From Elusimicrobiota bacterium (GTDB lineage Bacteria; Elusimicrobiota; Elusimicrobia; UBA1565; UBA9628), in assembly GCA_023249695.1 (NCBI GenBank), contig JAHFCD010000008.1:5644-13650 (forward strand): 8,007 nucleotides of DNA, given 5' to 3'. The position numbers were made by a program, and so were the translations under genes. Positions 1 through 5,077 of the stretch are shown here, one piece after another. The number at the start of each line of letters is the position of its first letter. The stretch's first letter is position 1. The notes under the pieces were generated by a model. The model was not told where the DNA came from. It searched no databases and worked only from the letters and a program-made list of their open reading frames with translations.

Positions 1-620
1 GAGATGAGGCGCACGTCGGGCTTGAGCTCGCGCAGGCGGCGGCCGGCGCCGACGAAGGTGCCGCTGGTGCCCAGGCCGGCGACGAAATGAGTGACGCGGC
101 CCCCGGTCTGTTCGAAGATCTCCGGGCCGGTCGTCTCGTAGTGCGCGCGCCAGGTCATCGGGTTCGAATACTGGTCGGCGTACCAGTAGCGGTTGGGCTC
201 CGCCTTGAGCATGAGCCGGACCTCGCGGATGGCGCCGTCGGAGCCCTCGAGCGGATCGGTGAACAGCAGCTCGACGCCGTAGGCCTCCAGGATCGCTCGG
301 CGGTGCTTGGAAATCGAGCCGGGGACGGCGAGCGTGACCTTGACCCCCAGGCGCGCGCCCAGCCACGCGTAGGCGATGCCGGTGTTGCCGGAGGAAGAGT
401 CGAGCAGGATCTTGTCCCCGGCGAGCTTGCCGGTCTCCAGGGCGTCCTTGATGATGTAGAAGCCCGCGCGGTCCTTGACCGACCCGCCGGGATTGGCCCA
501 TTCCGCCTTGGCCACGATCTTGACGCTGTCGCCGAGCTCGGGAAAAGCGAAGCTCACGTCGAGGAGGGGGGTGTTCCCGACGGTGATGGTCTTGAAATCG
601 GGGGCGGCTATGACGGGCAT
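1..620 (-). CDS. Cysteine synthase, CysK/CysM family (3' end cut by window edge)
   Basis: PLP-dependent enzyme that makes L-cysteine from an activated serine (O-acetylserine or O-phosphoserine) and sulfide or another sulfur donor in the cytoplasm. About 206 N-terminal residues are visible; the family usually has 300-330. The fold-type II signatures are all present: NPGGSVKDR at residues 43-51 with the PLP-binding lysine K49, the substrate loop SSGNTG at 76-81, and the glycine-rich phosphate-cradle loop GLGTSGT at 182-188. The stretch THFVAGLGTSGT resembles CysM-type enzymes, but CysK, CysM and cystathionine beta-synthase cannot be told apart without the C-terminus. ATG at 620 is the only sensible start: no other Met lies near the N-terminus, and TITVGNTPLL follows as expected. 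There is no well-spaced Shine-Dalgarno; a promoter -10 lies 6 bases upstream, so the mRNA may be leaderless. An Rrf2-type operator covers the -35, which suggests control by sulfur or Fe-S status. Confidence 0.93.
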   Translation of the reverse strand, partial: MPVIAAPDFKTITVGNTPLLDVSFAFPELGDSVKIVAKAEWANPGGSVKDRAGFYIIKDALETGKLAGDKILLDSSSGNTGIAYAWLGARLGVKVTLAVPGSISKHRRAILEAYGVELLFTDPLEGSDGAIREVRLMLKAEPNRYWYADQYSNPMTWRAHYETTGPEIFEQTGGRVTHFVAGLGTSGTFVGAGRRLRELKPDVRLI

Positions 621-626
621 GATCCT

Positions 627-655
627 AGTGTAATATACCTGACAAAATCAGTCAA
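627..655 (-). promoter_or_regulatory. Sigma70-type promoter of the cysteine synthase gene
   Basis: Read on the minus strand, a -35 TTGACT (650-655; 5 of 6 consensus) and a -10 TACACT (627-632; 4 of 6) are separated by exactly 17 bases. Only 6 bases separate the -10 from the ATG at 620, so transcription would begin at or next to the A of the start codon. An alternative -10, TATATT, overlaps the spacer, but its 12-base distance to the -35 is too short. The -35 lies wholly inside the operator at 635-659. Confidence 0.65.
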
Positions 656-659
656 GTAT
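635..659. promoter_or_regulatory. IscR/Rrf2-type operator overlapping the cysteine synthase promoter
   Basis: A 25-base imperfect palindrome has half-sites ATACTTGAC and GTCAGGTAT (minus-strand reading) around a 7-base AT-rich centre; the halves differ from perfect symmetry at one position. Compared with the established IscR type 1 consensus (ATASYYGACT, RWWWY centre, AGTCRRSTAT), I count 24 of 25 positions matching; the exception is T for A at the start of AGTC. Rrf2-family regulators include IscR (Fe-S clusters) and CymR (cysteine metabolism in Firmicutes). Position over the -35 fits a repressor. The regulator gene is not in this window, so its identity is inferred. Confidence 0.7.
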
Positions 660-675
660 TGGGACTATCCGCGCC

Positions 676-1998
676 TCAATTGAAGTGGCGGTGCAGCCGT
701 GCGGAGACGGAAGACCCCAACCAGCTCGACAGGGAATCGCGCTGCCAGATCGCCCAGCAGAAGAGAAATATGGGCGACATGAGCCCGAGGAACAAGCCGA
801 CGGAGGCGAGCCCCGAGAAGCCGGCGAAGAGATTGAAGGTGGACGCGATGGCCATCGGGATCATCGCCGCGACCCAGGTCAAGCCGGAGATGATGGCCAG
901 GCGGTTCATCCGCGCGGCCGTCTCGCGCTTCATGGCCTGAAGGCGCTCCCATCCGGGCAGGCCCGTGCCGCCCGTCTGGATCGTCGCCAGCACGCGGGCT
1001 TTCGGCCTCCAGTCCCAGCCGCCGTATTCGACGGCGCGGTCGTAATATTTTTCGACGGCGCGGACGTCGGCCGCGCTCGCGCGGCCTTTCCTCGACAGCC
1101 GCGTCGCGGCCGGCCCCAGCCGTCCGGCTTTGGCGGCGGCCTTGCCCAGATCGCTGATGCGGAACAGCGCGCGCAGCGCTTCGTTGGTCCGCTCCGAGTC
1201 GGCGATCACGCTGATCTCGCGGTTGTGGCGCACGGCGGCGATCAGCAGGTCGGCTTCGGCCACGCTCCAGGGGCCGGGGGTCATCTTCGCCGCGGAGTCG
1301 ATGCGGGCGGCGAGCGCCGCGTCGGGGGTGTCGAAGGCCTCGTTCGGGCTCCCGTCGGCGGTGCGCCAGACGGGCGCGTCCCCGAGAGCGTCGCGCACCA
1401 GAAGGGTCTTTCCGTCGAAGGCGCCGGCCGCTATTTTTTGAGGCAGATCCTCGAGGAAAGCCCGCCGCGCTTCCTGCAGAGCCTCCTGATAGGCCGTCGT
1501 CACCGTCTCGGCCGACGCCAGGCTCGCCTCGGCGGCCGCGTCGAGATACAGGCTCGTCTCTCTCGCTTCCGCCACGGCGCGGGTCAGCTCGGCGGCCTTG
1601 GCCCCGCTCACGCCGTTGCGGGTCTTCTCGGCGAGCTCCGCGGCGTTGAGCCCGAGGCGCGCCTCGGTGGCCTTCGCGGCCGCGGCCAAAATGACGAGCT
1701 TGGCGTCCGTCGTCAGCGCGGCGAACGCGACCGGGTCCACCTGCTGCTGGGCGAGGGTTTCGGCGAGAGGATTGATCAACTGCGGCGACGAGAGGATGGG
1801 GAGGCGGCCGTCCGCTCCGGGCATGGCCAGACGCGGCAGGGAAAACGAGCCGAGGCCCGACGTGCGTTCGAGGCCGGCCGCGCCGACGGCGCCCGCGACG
1901 GGGCCGGACCACGCGCGGGCTCCCGCGGAGGGGGCGACGACGGCGGCATAAGACGGCGCGGCGGACAGCAGCAGGGCCAGAAGGGGGAGCTTGAGCAT
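676..1998 (-). CDS. Secreted or membrane-anchored protein of unknown function
   Basis: I do not recognise a family. From ATG 1998 the product is 440 residues. It begins with a short signal peptide (MLKLPLLALLLSAAPSYA, likely cleaved near residue 18), followed by a low-complexity Ala/Gly/Pro linker to about residue 60. A long alanine- and glutamate-rich helical region spans roughly 65-180, possibly a coiled coil. A mixed region (180-340) holds several Trp and Arg/Lys-rich stretches. Two hydrophobic helices near the C-terminus (about 367-387 and 394-418) are joined by a short Phe/Gly-rich turn. The protein may thus be exported and held in the membrane by a C-terminal hairpin. A TTG at 2004, with AAGG 5 bases upstream, is an alternative start adding two residues; ATG is preferred because a weak -10 sits just before it. 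It lies 94 bases downstream of the flotillin-like gene in the same direction, so co-transcription is possible. Confidence 0.8.
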   Translation of the reverse strand: MLKLPLLALLLSAAPSYAAVVAPSAGARAWSGPVAGAVGAAGLERTSGLGSFSLPRLAMPGADGRLPILSSPQLINPLAETLAQQQVDPVAFAALTTDAKLVILAAAAKATEARLGLNAAELAEKTRNGVSGAKAAELTRAVAEARETSLYLDAAAEASLASAETVTTAYQEALQEARRAFLEDLPQKIAAGAFDGKTLLVRDALGDAPVWRTADGSPNEAFDTPDAALAARIDSAAKMTPGPWSVAEADLLIAAVRHNREISVIADSERTNEALRALFRISDLGKAAAKAGRLGPAATRLSRKGRASAADVRAVEKYYDRAVEYGGWDWRPKARVLATIQTGGTGLPGWERLQAMKRETAARMNRLAIISGLTWVAAMIPMAIASTFNLFAGFSGLASVGLFLGLMSPIFLFCWAIWQRDSLSSWLGSSVSARLHRHFN

Positions 1999-2003
1999 AC
2001 CCA

Positions 2004-2032
2004 AGCGTACCTTGTTCCCGGCCGCCCACCAA
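2004..2032 (-). promoter_or_regulatory. Weak candidate promoter for the 440-residue secreted protein
   Basis: On the minus strand TTGGTG (2027-2032; 3 of 6 consensus) and TACGCT (2004-2009; 3 of 6) are separated by 17 bases, and the -10 ends 5 bases before ATG 1998. Base matches are poor. I list it because spacing and distance to the start codon repeat the arrangement at two other genes in this window. Confidence 0.28.
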
Positions 2033-2040
2033 GGGTCGAA

Positions 2041-2082
2041 GGCCCCAGGCGGACGCGCCGGGAGGCCTAGGCCCTGGGGACC
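2041..2082 (-). other. Intergenic hairpin after the flotillin-like gene
   Basis: CCCCAGG (2043-2049) pairs with CCTGGGG (2073-2079); two further G-C pairs (2041-2042 with 2081-2082) form past a bulged A, leaving a 23-base GC-rich loop that contains AGGCCTAGGCC. No U-tract follows in the direction of transcription, so this is not a standard intrinsic terminator. It could pause polymerase or protect the mRNA 3' end. Confidence 0.3.
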
Positions 2083-2092
2083 GGCGCCGTCG

Positions 2093-4201
2093 TCAGGCTT
2101 TCTTCGGAGGCGGCGTGACGCCGCTGTCCTGCGGGACGAGCTTCATGCCCGAGCCCATCAGGCTCGCCATGAAGGCCGCGAGCATGTTGGACGACGCGCC
2201 GTCGCCTTGGCCGCCGCCGCCGCCCGAGACCATGATGTCAGGCGTGATCTTGACCTTGCCGTCGGAGACGCGCTTCATGACCTCGATCATCGCGAGCGGT
2301 CCCTGGCCGACCGCGGCCGCCTGGCGCACGTACGCCTCGGCGGTGGCCTGGCCGATGGCCAGGATCTTGTCGCCTTCGGCCTTGCCGACGGCCGAGATGC
2401 CGGCCGCGATGCCTTCCTGCTCGAGCCGCGTCGCCTGGGAACGTCCTTCGGCGCCGGTGATCAAGGACTGCTTCTGCTGGGTCGCGATCTGCACGTCGAT
2501 CTCGGCCTTGACCAGGCTCGGCTGGAGGTCGGCCTGGGCCTTGGTCTTCTCCATCTCGCGGCGACGGGCCTCGGCCTCCTGCTGGGAGTCGAACATCGAC
2601 ATCTGCTGGGAGGCGACGACCTTGTTCGTGAGCGTCTGCATCAGGCGCTCGGGGAGCACGATCTGACAGATCAGGACGGACACGCACTCGACGTGGTAGC
2701 GCCGCAGCTCCTCGACGATGTGCTCGCCGGCCTTGCGCTGCTCCTCGTGGCGGTCCTGCATGAACTTCATCGCCTCGGAGGACGAGGATTGATTGCGGAA
2801 AGACGAGTCGATGAGCGGATGCACCACGTGCTCGATCAGGTTGTCGATCGTGCCGATGCGCGCGACCATGTGCGGCGCCTGCTCGGGCAGCACGCGCAGG
2901 ATGACCTTGACCTCGACGGTCATCTGGAAGCCGTCCTTGGAGACGATCGACAGCGGGTTGAACGCCCGCTCGCCGCGCGTCGGGGACTTCTCCTCGGCCC
3001 AATCGATCGTGATGTTGGTCGTCGGGATGATGTGCGGCGTGTAGGCCAATTTATTGAGGTAGTACGTGCCGGGTCCGAGGACCTCGCGCTGGATGCCGCG
3101 GTAGCCCGCGTCGACGACGTAGCGCTCGATGCCGTCCTTCAGACGGTCCTCGGGCTTCGCGTTGGCCGCGCCGGTCGCGGCGCCGATGCCGGCCGGATCC
3201 TTGCCGATGTTGGAGACGATGACCGAGACCTCGCCGCGCGCGACCTGGAGGACCTCGTCGAACGCCGCGTCGAACATCAGCGGGTTCACGTAGTAGGTGC
3301 CGGGCTTCAGGAAGTCGAGCTGCGGGCCGCGCTGGCCGCCGGCGCCGAGGAAGGACGCGCCGTCCTGGAAGTCCTTGTGGCCCTGCACCGATTTGGCGAC
3401 GTATTCCGAAGGAGGCAAAGGCTCGCCGTCCTTGGCGGTGACCATGCCGACCTTCTGCGCCGGGATCACGACGGCCTCGCGCAGCTCAACGGAGAACATG
3501 GCCGTGTTAACGCGGTAGGAGCCGGGGAGGAGGATGTCGATCTGGGGGCCCTTCTGGCCGCCCTGCTCGAGGAAGGCCTGGCCGTTCTGGAAGCTCTCGT
3601 GTCCCTTCACGCTGCGGCCGAGCAGGCGGCCCGGCGTGATGGGCTGCCCGTTGGTGGCGACGACGACTCCGATCTTGTTGTTCGTGATGCGCAGGGCCGG
3701 GCGCTTGACCACCTTGAAGAGATAGGGATTGACGCGGTAGGTGCCGGGGGGCAGGATCTGCACCTGCGGGCCCTTCTCGCCGCCGCCCGTCAGGAAGGCC
3801 TCGCCGTCCTGGAACAGGTTGTGGTTGTTGAGCGCCTTGCCGAAGATGCGTCCGGGGGGCACCGGGGCGCCGTCGATGGACTCGATGAGCCCGACCTCGT
3901 TCTCCGCGACGACCATCATCGGCGCCTTCTCCGTTCTATACAGGAAGGGCGTGAGCAGGTGCAGGCCGGGGCCGAGGATGCGCGCCTGGATGCCGACCTC
4001 GCTGGCCATCGCGACGACGCGGCCTTCGGGCATCGAGCGGCCGAGCCAGCGGCGCTCGAGGACGGCGATCTGGACGCCCCCGACGATCACGATCGAGTTG
4101 TAGATGAAGATGAACGCCGCGAAGAAGGCCAAGGTCACCAGCGCGAAGCCCAGATCGCCGCCGAGACCGAGAGAGGAGAGGATGTTCGTGATCAAGCCCA
4201 T
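2093..4201 (-). CDS. Flotillin-like SPFH/Band 7 membrane protein with 74-residue tandem repeats
   Basis: A 702-residue membrane scaffold protein related to flotillins and stomatins, which oligomerise on the inner membrane and organise protein patches. One hydrophobic anchor spans about residues 17-41. Residues 100-321 are three tandem 74-residue repeats: their (E/K)-(V/I)-G motifs end at glycines 104, 178 and 252, and their PG(T/S)Y-x-VN motifs place N at 158, 232 and 306. Degenerate flanking units occur at 69-90 (GPGLHLL) and 324-390 (GPGTYYLN). An SPFH core follows at roughly 390-530, then a charged helical, Ala/Gln/Glu-rich region (530-635) of flotillin type, and a Gly-rich tail ending in Pro and Lys. 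Most bacterial flotillins are 450-550 residues; the repeats account for the extra length. ATG 4201 is preceded by GGAGG (4209-4213) with 7 bases of spacing. A promoter lies at 4236-4264. The following gene encodes a membrane-anchored protein, a possible partner. SPFH identity is firm; the cellular role is inferred. Confidence 0.9.
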   Translation of the reverse strand: MGLITNILSSLGLGGDLGFALVTLAFFAAFIFIYNSIVIVGGVQIAVLERRWLGRSMPEGRVVAMASEVGIQARILGPGLHLLTPFLYRTEKAPMMVVAENEVGLIESIDGAPVPPGRIFGKALNNHNLFQDGEAFLTGGGEKGPQVQILPPGTYRVNPYLFKVVKRPALRITNNKIGVVVATNGQPITPGRLLGRSVKGHESFQNGQAFLEQGGQKGPQIDILLPGSYRVNTAMFSVELREAVVIPAQKVGMVTAKDGEPLPPSEYVAKSVQGHKDFQDGASFLGAGGQRGPQLDFLKPGTYYVNPLMFDAAFDEVLQVARGEVSVIVSNIGKDPAGIGAATGAANAKPEDRLKDGIERYVVDAGYRGIQREVLGPGTYYLNKLAYTPHIIPTTNITIDWAEEKSPTRGERAFNPLSIVSKDGFQMTVEVKVILRVLPEQAPHMVARIGTIDNLIEHVVHPLIDSSFRNQSSSSEAMKFMQDRHEEQRKAGEHIVEELRRYHVECVSVLICQIVLPERLMQTLTNKVVASQQMSMFDSQQEAEARRREMEKTKAQADLQPSLVKAEIDVQIATQQKQSLITGAEGRSQATRLEQEGIAAGISAVGKAEGDKILAIGQATAEAYVRQAAAVGQGPLAMIEVMKRVSDGKVKITPDIMVSGGGGGQGDGASSNMLAAFMASLMGSGMKLVPQDSGVTPPPKKA

Positions 4202-4235
4202 GGGACGACCTCCGGAGAACGCCTAAGTCACCCCG

Positions 4236-4264
4236 AGTCTAGGAATTCGTTACAAGAGTGACAA
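4236..4264 (-). promoter_or_regulatory. Sigma70-type promoter of the flotillin-like gene
   Basis: Minus-strand -35 TTGTCA (4259-4264; 5 of 6 consensus) and -10 TAGACT (4236-4241; 4 of 6) have an optimal 17-base spacer. Transcription would start near 4229, giving a leader of about 28 bases that carries the GGAGG ribosome site. This gene therefore has a conventional leader, unlike the cysteine synthase gene. Confidence 0.6.
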
Positions 4265-4296
4265 GGCCCAGGTGGGCCCGGCGGTGGAAGGTCCGT

Positions 4297-4367
4297 GAGC
4301 GGCTAGGTCCGGCCGCGAGCGGCCGGACACAGCTGCATTCGTGGAAGTCCTTATAGCAGCTAGAGCT
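4297..4367. repeat. Structured 71-base repeat, copy 1
   Basis: The first of two direct copies in the window (the other is at 6453-6522; about 88 percent identical by eye). It contains a perfect 10-base-pair hairpin, GTCCGGCCGC / GCGGCCGGAC, with a 2-base centre (4307-4328). A second stem follows: AGCTGC (4331-4336) with GCAGCT (4356-4361). A further AGCT at 4364-4367 could instead pair with the middle arm. There is no T-tract on either strand, so it is not a simple intrinsic terminator. It lies upstream of the flotillin-like gene, in otherwise non-coding DNA. The 3' flank (4368-4441) is also rich in short inverted repeats, including AGCCGGA/TCCGGCT at 4420-4441. A REP-like interspersed repeat, an RNA element or a recombination site are all possible. 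Confidence 0.7.
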
Positions 4368-4419
4368 GCCGCCTGCTCCCGCTGTTCACAGCCGCTGACA
4401 TTCCTGGCAGTCCGCCTCT

Positions 4420-4441
4420 AGCCGGAAAAACGGATCCGGCT
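4420..4441. repeat. Short inverted repeat (hairpin)
   Basis: AGCCGGA (4420-4426) and TCCGGCT (4435-4441) form a 7-base-pair stem with an 8-base loop AAAACGGA. It lies downstream of repeat copy 1 and has no equivalent next to copy 2. Its role is unknown. Confidence 0.35.
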
Positions 4442-4499
4442 GCACTGTTGACAGCGCATTCGCCTATGATCAGGACGCCAACTCCCTCTCACGAAGAGC

Positions 4500-4808
4500 A
4501 AAGGCTCGCCGACCCCCGCTTCTCCGGCGGTATTCTCCCGGGGAACCGGGCTGCCCGGGAAAGTCTGGGGGGACGGCAAGCCCGGCTGGATGGAGGACGC
4601 CGCCGCGGACGCGGGCTTCCCGCTCGCCGAATCGGCCGCCGCGGCGGGCCTGGTCGTTCCCGCCTCGCCGCTCGGGACCCAGACCGGTTTCTCGGCCGCT
4701 TATTCGAGCGCTTCACCAGGTTTTCGCGAAGCGAAAACCCTGGCGCCGCAGGCGCCATGCCGTCCCGAGTTCAATGACCGATATCCTCGTTCGTTTATCT
4801 TGAGATAA
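4500..4808 (+). pseudogene. Possible gene fragment of unknown identity
   Basis: The reading frame is open from 4470 to a TAA at 4806-4808. Between about 4563 and 4718 almost every codon ends in G or C, as in real genes of this window, and the peptide reads naturally (for example KVWGDGKPGWMEDAAADAGF). The first ATG is at 4590, with no ribosome site before it, and a TGA closes the frame at 4467. After about 4718 the frame runs into two hairpins and AT-richer DNA, and third-position bias falls away. This looks like an internal piece of a lost gene rather than a working one. I cannot name the family; a short expressed ORF from 4590 (72 codons) is the alternative. Confidence 0.3.
4716..4757. repeat. 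Two adjacent perfect hairpins
   Basis: The first hairpin is GGTTTTCGC (4719-4727), loop GAA, GCGAAAACC (4731-4739), extendable by CCA/TGG across a bulged C. The second, TGGCGCC (4741-4747), loop GCA, GGCGCCA (4751-4757), begins two bases later. The extended first stem and the second compete for TGG at 4741-4743. No T-tract follows, so they resemble REP-type or processing hairpins more than an intrinsic terminator. Confidence 0.5.
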
Positions 4809-4818
4809 ACCTGTCTCA
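4793..4818. repeat. Inverted repeat with overlapping alternative stem
   Basis: GTTTATCT (4793-4800) and AGATAAAC (4803-4810) form an 8-base inverted repeat with a 2-base centre. TGAGA (4801-4805) can alternatively pair with TCTCA (4814-4818). The DNA from here to about 4990 is clearly more AT-rich than the rest of the window. The arrangement could be an operator or a leftover end of an insertion sequence; no transposase is present to support the latter. Confidence 0.35.
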
Positions 4819-4928
4819 CATCCACCCCCTAAACCCCATGAACTGGGAGCAAGAATATTTAGAATTACAGCATGGACTGGCTTGAACGGTCGGCGACCAG
4901 TGAGAAGTTCCCGCGATCCGTTTTCGGT

Positions 4929-4960
4929 GATAATGACTCGTTCCGGAACGAGTCATTATC
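4929..4960. repeat. Perfect 32-base palindrome
   Basis: The 16-base arm GATAATGACTCGTTCC (4929-4944) is followed at once by its exact reverse complement (4945-4960), with no spacer; the centre is TCCGGA. Symmetry stops abruptly on both sides. It lies in AT-rich non-coding DNA about 120 bases upstream of the secreted-protein gene. An operator for a dimeric or tetrameric regulator, a recombination junction, or a fold-back assembly artefact would all give this. Confidence 0.85.
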
Positions 4961-5004
4961 TATCGCCGTAGATCAGTCCGCAACTGTGATTGCTCGGACG
5001 AACT

Positions 5005-5047
5005 CCTAGGACCTTGGACCGGGAGACAGGACCCTTTAGACCCAAGG
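5005..5047. other. GGACC-rich tract with hairpin potential upstream of the secreted-protein gene
   Basis: GGACC occurs three times (5009-5013, 5016-5020, 5029-5033), followed by a related AGACCC. CCTTGG (5012-5017) and CCAAGG (5042-5047) can pair, enclosing GGG (5021-5023) with CCC (5032-5034). The tract ends 17 bases before the extended -10 element at 5064-5072, so it would lie in the upstream promoter region. Its function is unknown. Confidence 0.3.
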
Positions 5048-5063
5048 CGGCGCCGCGCGTGTG

Positions 5064-5072
5064 TGATAGAAT
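5064..5072 (+). promoter_or_regulatory. Extended -10 promoter of the secreted-protein gene
   Basis: TGA (5064-5066) followed by TAGAAT (5067-5072; 5 of 6 consensus) fits the extended -10 pattern TGN-TATAAT. No -35 match exists at 16-18 bases upstream, which extended -10 promoters tolerate. Five bases separate it from ATG 5078, so transcription would start at or beside the start codon. Confidence 0.5.
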
Positions 5073-5077
5073 GCCCT

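Noticed and set aside
87..683. Plus-strand frame of 198 codons opposite the cysteine synthase
   Set aside because: The minus strand carries all the PLP-enzyme motifs; the plus peptide is a shadow that runs through the operator and promoter.
665..2070. Long frames overlapping the 440-residue gene (455 codons minus, 461 codons plus)
   Set aside because: Both give Arg/Gly/Pro-rich low-complexity peptides. The frame at 676-1998 has a signal peptide and membrane helices.
1991..4261. Open plus-strand frame of 756 codons opposite the flotillin-like gene
   Set aside because: The product is dominated by Arg, Asp, Leu, Gly and His with no domains, as expected opposite a GC-rich gene. The minus strand has clear SPFH features, a ribosome site and a promoter.
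4297..4328. The GTCCGGCCGC hairpin as an intrinsic terminator
   Set aside because: No T-tract follows on either strand in either copy.
4448..4470. TTGACA (4448-4453) and TATGAT (4465-4470) as a promoter
   Set aside because: The spacer is only 11 bases, too short for sigma70 recognition.
4489..4777. Arg-rich frames of 109 (plus) and 89 (minus) codons around 4450-4780
   Set aside because: Both are very Arg/Pro/Gly-rich and overlap the better third-position-biased frame; no start signals were found.
4840..4887. Tiny ORF beginning ATGAACTGGGAG
   Set aside because: Only about 15 codons, no ribosome site and no recognisable product.
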